A DNA stretch of 11,269 bases from Lachnospiraceae bacterium (lineage in GTDB: Bacteria > Bacillota_A > Clostridia > Lachnospirales > Lachnospiraceae), in NCBI GenBank assembly GCA_017996675.1, contig JAGOGN010000038.1:1-11269 (forward strand), read 5' to 3'. Within the stretch, counting starts at the first letter, position 1, and each line of letters opens with the position of its first letter. Position numbers and translations under genes: made by a program. Below are positions 6,837-11,269 of this stretch, in pieces. The notes beneath the pieces are model-generated. The model did no database searches. It was not told the origin of the DNA and was given only the letters and a program-made list of their open reading frames with translations.

Positions 6837-7448
6837 ATGATTGAAGAATTTCAGGATGATTTAAAGCTAGAGGAAGAATTTCAGGATACTACACAGGATT
6901 CTAAAGTAGTGGCGAAGAAGAAAAAGAAGAAAGAACTTTTTGGATTTGTGATCTATGTGGTTTTCGTATTTGCATTTGCCTATCTCATTGTTACATTTGT
7001 AGGACAAAGAACAGTCGTTATTGGCCACTCGATGGAAAATACACTGGCGAATGGAGACAATCTGATTGTAGATAAGATTTCTTACCGTTTTAAGGATCCA
7101 AAGCGTTTCGATATTATTGTTTTTCCTTATGAGTTTAAAGAGGATACTTATTATATCAAACGTATTATTGGTTTACCGGGAGAGACTGTTTTAATCAGTT
7201 CAGAAGGCGTAATTTATATTAATGGAAAAGAGTTAAATGAGTCTTATGGACGAGAGGTGATCCGAAATGCCGGAGCGGCCGGTGCACCAATTGAATTGAA
7301 AGAAGGAGAATACTTTGTTTTAGGTGACAACCGAAATAACAGTGAAGATTCCAGATTTTCCGATGTGGGAATCATTCATAAAAATCGAATTGTTGGCAAA
7401 GCTGTATTTCGAATTTATCCATTTGACAGTATTGGTACTTTAAAATAG
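6837..7448 (+). CDS. lepB: Type I signal peptidase (second copy)
   Basis: A 203-residue signal peptidase paralogous to the copy before rbgA. Residues 1-34 are a cytoplasmic extension that is acidic first (1-22) and then lysine-rich (AKKKKKKE, 26-33). One transmembrane segment follows (about 36-56), then GHSMENTLANGD with catalytic Ser65, YYIKRIIGLPGETV with catalytic Lys109, and GDNRNNSEDSR (163-173). The N-terminal extension holds a short repeat, EEFQD at 3-7 and 13-17, also exact at DNA level. ATG 6837 lies one base after the rbgA stop with GGAGG (6826-6830) inside rbgA, indicating coupling. Two peptidases may differ in substrate preference; that is inference. Confidence 0.97.
   Translation: MIEEFQDDLKLEEEFQDTTQDSKVVAKKKKKKELFGFVIYVVFVFAFAYLIVTFVGQRTVVIGHSMENTLANGDNLIVDKISYRFKDPKRFDIIVFPYEFKEDTYYIKRIIGLPGETVLISSEGVIYINGKELNESYGREVIRNAGAAGAPIELKEGEYFVLGDNRNNSEDSRFSDVGIIHKNRIVGKAVFRIYPFDSIGTLK
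6843..6887 (+). repeat. Short direct repeat (30-base period) in the second lepB
   Basis: The 15-base unit GAAGAATTTCAGGAT occurs exactly at 6843-6857 and again at 6873-6887, in phase with the reading frame, encoding EEFQD twice at a ten-codon interval in the acidic N-terminal extension. Two copies only; the intervening 15 bases are not a third copy. Confidence 0.85.
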
Positions 7449-7466
7449 AGAGGGTTGACCAGGCAG

Positions 7467-8216
7467 ATGATTCAGATTGGAATGATTGAACAGGAACTTA
7501 AGACAGCTACAGAGAAAGAGCTGTCTTTCTTTATAAAAAAATATCAGGATGATGAACGACGAAGTGTTCAAAAATTAGTGCAAAGAGCGACGAAACAGAT
7601 AGAGGCTTATGAAAAGGAATGTGTTCGTACCAAACAATTATGGAAATATGAAGAGGATTACGCTCAGTATTCACATATTTGCGGAATTGATGAAGTAGGA
7701 AGAGGACCATTTGCAGGACCAGTTGTAGCTGCTGCTGTGATTCTTCCGAAAAATTCAAACCTTTTATATATCAATGATTCAAAGAAACTATCCGAAAAGA
7801 AAAGAGAAGAGCTTTTTGAAGAAATTCAAAAAGAAGCGGTGGCGATTGGAATTGGTTGTGTAGGACCCCAAATCATCGATCAGATTAATATTTTGCAGGC
7901 GACGTATGAAGCAATGCGACAAGCAGTTGGAAATCTATGTATAGAGCCGGATCTACTTTTGAATGATGCGGTGGTGATTCCAGGACTTCCTATGAAGCAG
8001 GTACCAATTATCAAAGGTGATGCGAAAAGTATTTCCATTGGTGCGGCAAGTATTATTGCAAAAGTTACCAGGGATCGAATGATGGAGCAGTACGAAATAC
8101 TGTTCCCAGAGTATGGTTTTTCAAGCAATAAGGGATATGGAACCAAAGAACATATTGAAGCGATAAAAGAAAATGGCATGACACCGATTCATAGAAGAAG
8201 CTTTATTCATTTTTAG
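7467..8216 (+). CDS. rnhB: Ribonuclease HII
   Basis: A 249-residue RNase HII. The catalytic domain begins at CGIDEVGRGPFAGPVVAAAVILP with Asp75 and Glu76, followed by NDSKKLSEKKRE, LLNDAVVIPG (Asp167), KGDAKSISIGAASIIAKVTRDRM (Asp204) and the C-terminal GYGTKEHIEAI, completing the D-E-D-D metal site. It nicks RNA-DNA hybrids and removes misincorporated ribonucleotides. An approximately 70-residue charged N-terminal extension (EQELKTA, DDERRSVQKL) is usual for Firmicutes enzymes. The start is uncertain: TTG 7455 touches the AGAGAGGG purine run with no spacer, so I prefer ATG 7467, about 12 bases beyond it; ATG 7482 is a third choice. It follows lepB closely and precedes the FliK-C-like gene by 21 bases. 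Confidence 0.93.
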   Translation: MIQIGMIEQELKTATEKELSFFIKKYQDDERRSVQKLVQRATKQIEAYEKECVRTKQLWKYEEDYAQYSHICGIDEVGRGPFAGPVVAAAVILPKNSNLLYINDSKKLSEKKREELFEEIQKEAVAIGIGCVGPQIIDQINILQATYEAMRQAVGNLCIEPDLLLNDAVVIPGLPMKQVPIIKGDAKSISIGAASIIAKVTRDRMMEQYEILFPEYGFSSNKGYGTKEHIEAIKENGMTPIHRRSFIHF

Positions 8217-8237
8217 TAAGAAAGAGGATGATGAATT

Positions 8238-10028
8238 ATGAAAATGGGGGCTGTAATTGGTCAGTTAATTGCGCAGAACACACGTCCAACTGGAACAAAC
8301 GCAGATCAGAAATCTTCAGCTGGGTATCGATTTTTACAGTCGTTGGAAAAGGGAAGTGTGTTTGAGGGAACCATTTTGGAAATCAAGAACGGTCAGGTGA
8401 CCATTGGACTTGCAAATGGGGATCTGCTTCAAGCGAGACTGGATATGGATTTATCCTTAATACAAGGGGGAAGTCTTTTTTTTCAGGTAAAGGCGACAGA
8501 TGAGAATCAGATTGCATTGAAACCATTTCCACAAGAAACATCGAACAATCCAACGCTTATTAAAGCCCTTCAGTATGCAGGAGTGGAAGTGAATTCAAAG
8601 AATCTTGCCATGGTCAGTTTGATGATGGAAGAACAGATGCCAATCGATAAAAATAGTGTCCTCGCAATGGCGAAGGCTTTAATAGATTGCCCACAATCGG
8701 ATATGCGTTCGTTAATTCAGATGCAAAAATATCAGATTCCTGTTTCGGAGAAAAATGTAGTGCATTATGAGGAACTAAAAGATCACCAGATGAATATGGT
8801 CAAGAACTTAAATAGTGTCATGGGTGAGACCGCTAATTTAATCAATCGATCTCTTGAAGGGATGAATCAACCTCAAAATATTCGACAGTTAGTCGAATTG
8901 TTAAATGTATTCGCGGGCGAGATTGTTCCAGATGAAACGGAAGCACTCTCACCGCTAATGACAAAGAACGACGGGGAAATTTTGCAAGATGGGGAACAGA
9001 TTAACCCTGCGACCAAGACTTTCGTTAAGGGGGAACAGGATCAGGTTACGACTCCAGTGAAGCTTTTGACGAATGTTTTGGCGAATGCGCAAACGAACGC
9101 GCAGGAATTATTAAAAAATGATCCGGCAATCCCTAAAGTCTTGTCGGAGGCTAATCCTCTTTTGGACAAGAGCCCTGAATTAGTAAAGGAGGGAAAAGTA
9201 ATTCCAGACGAGACGAGGCAATCGCAGAGTCAATCACAAATCCTACCAGGGAAAGAAGTGGTTTCTTTAGAGAGCCGCCTGAATACAATCTTAAGTGAAT
9301 GGGAACAAACGCAGGATCCAAAAGCGTTTGCAAAAGTCGTACAGGATTTAACGATGGCACTTTCAAAAGGAGGCGTTGGCGAAGCGAGTGTGTTCAATCA
9401 GCTTTTAGAACCGACTAAAAAGATGTTTCGCGAGTTTGTGAACCAGTTAATGGAACGATCCATGACAACAACGCCAGAATCGTTAGAAAAAACACCAGAA
9501 TTTTTTGACAAACTCATGAATCAGTTAAACCATCTAGAGGGAGCAGCCTTGGAAATGGGAAAGTCCGGAAATGCTCTTTTACAAACGGCTGGAGACCTAA
9601 AAAGTCAGATTCAGTTTTTGTCAGATTTTAATCAGGTTTATCATTATATTCAAATCCCGCTAAAGTTGAAGCAACAAACAACAACGGGTGAACTATATGT
9701 CTATACTCACCAAAAAAAGCTGGATCAACAGAAAAAAGATTTATCTGCTCATCTACATTTGGATATGGAACATTTAGGCTCTACTGATGTTTATGTGAAA
9801 TTGGAAGAAAAGAAAGTTAGTACCCATTTTTACCTAGAAAATGAAGAGTCCTTTGATGTCATCCTGAATCATTTGGATATTTTAACTGAACGTCTTAATA
9901 AAAAAGGATACCAGGTCACGATGCAGGTGGAAAATACAGGGAAGAAAATCAACATCGTGGAAGATTTTATTGATCCAACAGCTAAAGTAGGGAAGGTACA
10001 ACGATATACCATTGATGTTAAAGTCTAG
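8238..10028 (+). CDS. Large protein with FliK/flagellar hook-length-control-like C-terminal domain (YlqG position)
   Basis: A 596-residue soluble protein with no signal peptide or membrane segment. Residues 33-98 look like a small beta domain (KGSVFEGTILEIKNGQVTIGL). The middle (100-460) is largely helical and polar, with a low-complexity Gln/Ser-rich part (325-337) and long charged linkers. The C-terminus, about 465-566, resembles the FliK C-terminal domain: LHLDMEHLGSTDVYVKL, then KVSTHFYLENEESF and a helix DILTERLNKKGYQVTMQVE, recalling the LG-x-V-x-V core. It is followed by an FlhB-C-like gene, and this rnhB-ylqG-ylqH order is that of B. subtilis, where ylqG function is unknown. No flagellar gene is nearby in the window. 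GAGG (8224-8227) precedes ATG 8238 by ten bases. The domain call is moderate and by eye. Confidence 0.75.
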   Translation: MKMGAVIGQLIAQNTRPTGTNADQKSSAGYRFLQSLEKGSVFEGTILEIKNGQVTIGLANGDLLQARLDMDLSLIQGGSLFFQVKATDENQIALKPFPQETSNNPTLIKALQYAGVEVNSKNLAMVSLMMEEQMPIDKNSVLAMAKALIDCPQSDMRSLIQMQKYQIPVSEKNVVHYEELKDHQMNMVKNLNSVMGETANLINRSLEGMNQPQNIRQLVELLNVFAGEIVPDETEALSPLMTKNDGEILQDGEQINPATKTFVKGEQDQVTTPVKLLTNVLANAQTNAQELLKNDPAIPKVLSEANPLLDKSPELVKEGKVIPDETRQSQSQSQILPGKEVVSLESRLNTILSEWEQTQDPKAFAKVVQDLTMALSKGGVGEASVFNQLLEPTKKMFREFVNQLMERSMTTTPESLEKTPEFFDKLMNQLNHLEGAALEMGKSGNALLQTAGDLKSQIQFLSDFNQVYHYIQIPLKLKQQTTTGELYVYTHQKKLDQQKKDLSAHLHLDMEHLGSTDVYVKLEEKKVSTHFYLENEESFDVILNHLDILTERLNKKGYQVTMQVENTGKKINIVEDFIDPTAKVGKVQRYTIDVKV

Positions 10029-10047
10029 AAGTTTGCGAGGACAGAGA

Positions 10048-10332
10048 ATGGAAAAGAAAAAAAAGACCGCTGTTGCACTTGGTTATGAAAAGGGCGATGA
10101 AGCACCTAAAATATTAGCTACAGGAACAGGACATCTAGCAGAACGTATCATTGAAAAGGGAAAAGAAGCCAAGGTTCCGATACATCAAGATCAGAAACTG
10201 GCGAAGTCTTTGTCAAGTTTGGAAATCGGAGATGCGATTCCGCCTGAATTATATGATGTTGTTGCAGAAATTTTAGTTTTTGTGAGTGATATGGATAAAC
10301 TGAAAGAGAAAATGACAAAGGAGATTGGATGA
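10048..10332 (+). CDS. ylqH: YlqH, FlhB C-terminal-domain homologue
   Basis: A 94-residue cytoplasmic protein equivalent to the C-terminal (FlhB-CC) part of the flagellar export protein FlhB: KKTAVALGYEKGDEAPKILATGTGHLAERIIEKGKEAKVPIHQDQKLAKSL continues into IGDAIPPELYDVVAEILVFV, matched here in pieces. It begins where FlhB would read PTHYAVALKY, so the membrane part and the NPTH autocleavage site are absent. ATG 10048 has GAGG (10037-10040) seven bases upstream; an upstream in-frame TTG at 10012 would overlap the previous gene and add a non-homologous MMLKSRSLRGQR. The product starts with a run of lysines coded by an A-rich tract. The stop overlaps proC by four bases. Function is not established; a partnership with the FliK-like neighbour is inference. 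Confidence 0.88.
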   Translation: MEKKKKTAVALGYEKGDEAPKILATGTGHLAERIIEKGKEAKVPIHQDQKLAKSLSSLEIGDAIPPELYDVVAEILVFVSDMDKLKEKMTKEIG

Positions 10333-11123
10333 TGATCATTGGATTTATTGGATGTGGAAACATGGCACAGGCCATGATTGGAGGAATTGTAGAATCAAAG
10401 ATGGTCAACGCAGATGAGATCATTGTATCAAATCCTAGTATAGATAAATTAACCAAGGTAAACGAAAAGTGGGGCGTGCACATTACCCAAAATAATTTAG
10501 ATGTCTTACAGGCAAACTACATTATTCTTGCAGTAAAACCTCATTACTACGAAACTGTGATTTTAGAAATACAACAGCATTTGAAACCGTCTCAGGTTGT
10601 GGTATCTATTGCACCAGGTAAAACATTACATCAGCTTCAGACCTTATTTTTGCAGGAACAAAAGTTGATACGAGCAATGCCAAACACACCAGCTATGGTT
10701 GGATGTGGAATGACAGCAGTGTGTGCGAATGAAGTGGTTACAAAAGAGGAACTGACTGAACTTTGCAATATCTTTGATGGATTTGGGAAAACAAGTGTGA
10801 TTAAAGAAAATATGATGGAAGCGGTCATTAGTGTAAGCGGAAGTTCACCGGCTTATGTCTATTTGTTTATCGAATCTTTAGCGGATGGAGCGGTCAGAGA
10901 AGGAATGCCAAGAGAGCAAGCAATTGAATTTGCAGCGCAGGCGGTATACGGAAGTGCGAAGATGGTTTTGGAAACGGGAATTCATCCTGCTGCACTAAAG
11001 GACGCAGTCTGCTCACCAGGTGGAACGACAATTGAAGCAGTATGCGCATTAGAAAGAGGAAACTTTAGGGCAAGTATCGAAGAAGCAATGCGTGCTTGTG
11101 CAAACAAAGCACGGGAAATGTAG
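10329..11123 (+). CDS. proC: Pyrroline-5-carboxylate reductase
   Basis: The 264-residue enzyme catalyses the last step of proline synthesis, NAD(P)H-dependent reduction of 1-pyrroline-5-carboxylate. The Rossmann motif IGFIGCGNMAQAMIGG (4-19) binds the cofactor; AVKPHYY (68-74), SIAPGKTL (93-100) and RAMPNTPAMVGCGMTAV (115-131) follow. The C-terminal dimer/substrate domain holds SGSSPAYVYLFIESLADGAV (170-189) and SPGGTTIEAV (229-238), the family signature. Length is normal. ATG 10329 overlaps the ylqH stop (ATGA) with AAGGAG (10318-10323) just upstream; the next codon is also ATG and could be used instead. It is the only amino-acid biosynthesis gene in this cluster, apparently inserted between ylqH and yraN. 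Confidence 0.98.
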   Translation: MMIIGFIGCGNMAQAMIGGIVESKMVNADEIIVSNPSIDKLTKVNEKWGVHITQNNLDVLQANYIILAVKPHYYETVILEIQQHLKPSQVVVSIAPGKTLHQLQTLFLQEQKLIRAMPNTPAMVGCGMTAVCANEVVTKEELTELCNIFDGFGKTSVIKENMMEAVISVSGSSPAYVYLFIESLADGAVREGMPREQAIEFAAQAVYGSAKMVLETGIHPAALKDAVCSPGGTTIEAVCALERGNFRASIEEAMRACANKAREM

Positions 11124-11132
11124 AGCGTAGCC

Positions 11133-11269
11133 ATGAATAATCGTCAAATAGGAACGTTAAAAGAGCAGCAGGCAGCTGCTTTTTTAGTACAGAAGGGTTT
11201 TTTGATTTTAGAAACAAACTTTCGGTGTAGATTAGGAGAGATTGACTTAATTGCTAAAAAAGACAATCA
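11133..11269 (+). CDS. yraN: YraN family (UPF0102) putative endonuclease-fold protein, 3' end outside window
   Basis: Forty-five residues are visible: MNNRQIGTLKEQQAAAFLV, then QKGFLILETNFRCRLGEIDLIAKKDN. The GExxA-like helix, the N-F-R-C-R-x-G-E-I-D-L-I-A motif with the glutamate-aspartate pair, and the spacing identify the UPF0102/YraN family, which has a restriction-endonuclease-like fold. Its cellular role is not settled; members are often next to rnhB in Firmicutes, as here a few genes downstream. ATG 11133 starts ten bases after proC with only a weak purine stretch (GAGCG) before it, so it may rely on read-through translation. Its early coding region contains a terminator-like hairpin. 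Confidence 0.92.
   Translation, partial: MNNRQIGTLKEQQAAAFLVQKGFLILETNFRCRLGEIDLIAKKDN
11159..11185 (+). other. Terminator-like hairpin inside the beginning of yraN
   Basis: AAAAGAGCAGC (11159-11169) and GCTGCTTTTTT (11175-11185) form up to 11 pairs including one G-U around the loop AGGCA; the core is six pairs, AGCAGC with GCTGCT, followed directly by five T residues. It lies 26 bases into the coding region of yraN, soon after the proC stop, and codes for KEQQAAAF. It could act as a partial terminator for transcripts ending after proC, or be a coincidence of the alanine-rich helix. Confidence 0.45.

Noticed and set aside
7880..8179. 99-codon minus-strand frame inside rnhB
   Set aside because: Fully antisense to the conserved catalytic region of RNase HII with no family resemblance.
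10012..10047. TTG 10012 as the ylqH start
   Set aside because: It overlaps the preceding gene and has no suitable ribosome binding site, whereas ATG 10048 has GAGG at good spacing.
10048..10072. A-rich tract at the beginning of ylqH as a programmed slippage site
   Set aside because: The frame is intact without slippage and lysine-rich starts are common in low-GC genomes; no alternative product is supported.
10148..10483. 111-codon minus-strand frame over ylqH and proC
   Set aside because: Antisense to two clear genes and without a plausible start signal or motif.
1..11269. Mobile element, phage, CRISPR or defence system
   Set aside because: No transposase, integrase, long repeats, spacers or att-like duplications were seen; the cluster is a conserved core locus.

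Overview
The window looks like the core chromosome of a low-GC Gram-positive anaerobe of the class Clostridia, probably a relative of the Lachnospiraceae. The protein sequences and the gene order support this: ftsY, ylxM-ffh-rpsP-khpA-rimM-trmD-rplS, lepB, rbgA, rnhB, a ylqG-like gene, ylqH and yraN follow the well-known Firmicutes SRP/ribosome-maturation cluster (Bacillus subtilis ftsY to ylqH). The clade assignment is inference from sequence feel and order, not from a search. All genes are on the + strand and tightly packed. No stretch without a gene exceeds about 95 bases, and I see no mobile element, CRISPR array, tRNA or rRNA.

Left part (1-1231): the C-terminal end of FtsY, the SRP receptor GTPase, is followed after 29 bases by an unusual 249-residue protein with two receiver-like domains, the first clearly degenerate. 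This gene is not part of the classical cluster and is the main insertion on this side.

Middle part (1232-5317): a strong sigma-A type promoter (1255-1283) opens the ylxM-ffh-rpsP-khpA-rimM-trmD-rplS run. It encodes the SRP GTPase Ffh with its usual partner YlxM, ribosomal proteins S16 and L19, the KH-domain RNA binder KhpA, the 16S maturation factor RimM and the tRNA m1G37 methyltransferase TrmD. A hairpin lies between khpA and rimM. A candidate promoter plus a 5' leader precedes rplS, possibly an L19 autoregulatory leader. A clear intrinsic terminator closes the run.

Right part (5318-11269): a new extended -10 promoter sits directly behind the terminator and starts lepB, rbgA, a second lepB, rnhB, a large FliK-C-like protein (YlqG position), YlqH (an FlhB C-terminal-domain homologue), proC and the start of yraN. 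Thus protein export (SRP, SRP receptor, two signal peptidases) and ribosome/tRNA maturation are co-located. A small FliK-like/FlhB-CTD-like pair of unknown job sits beside them without visible flagellar genes, and a proline biosynthesis gene (proC) is translationally coupled to its end.

The least explained items are the double-receiver protein, the FliK/FlhB-like pair, and several RNA hairpins at gene borders, including a terminator-like one inside the start of yraN.
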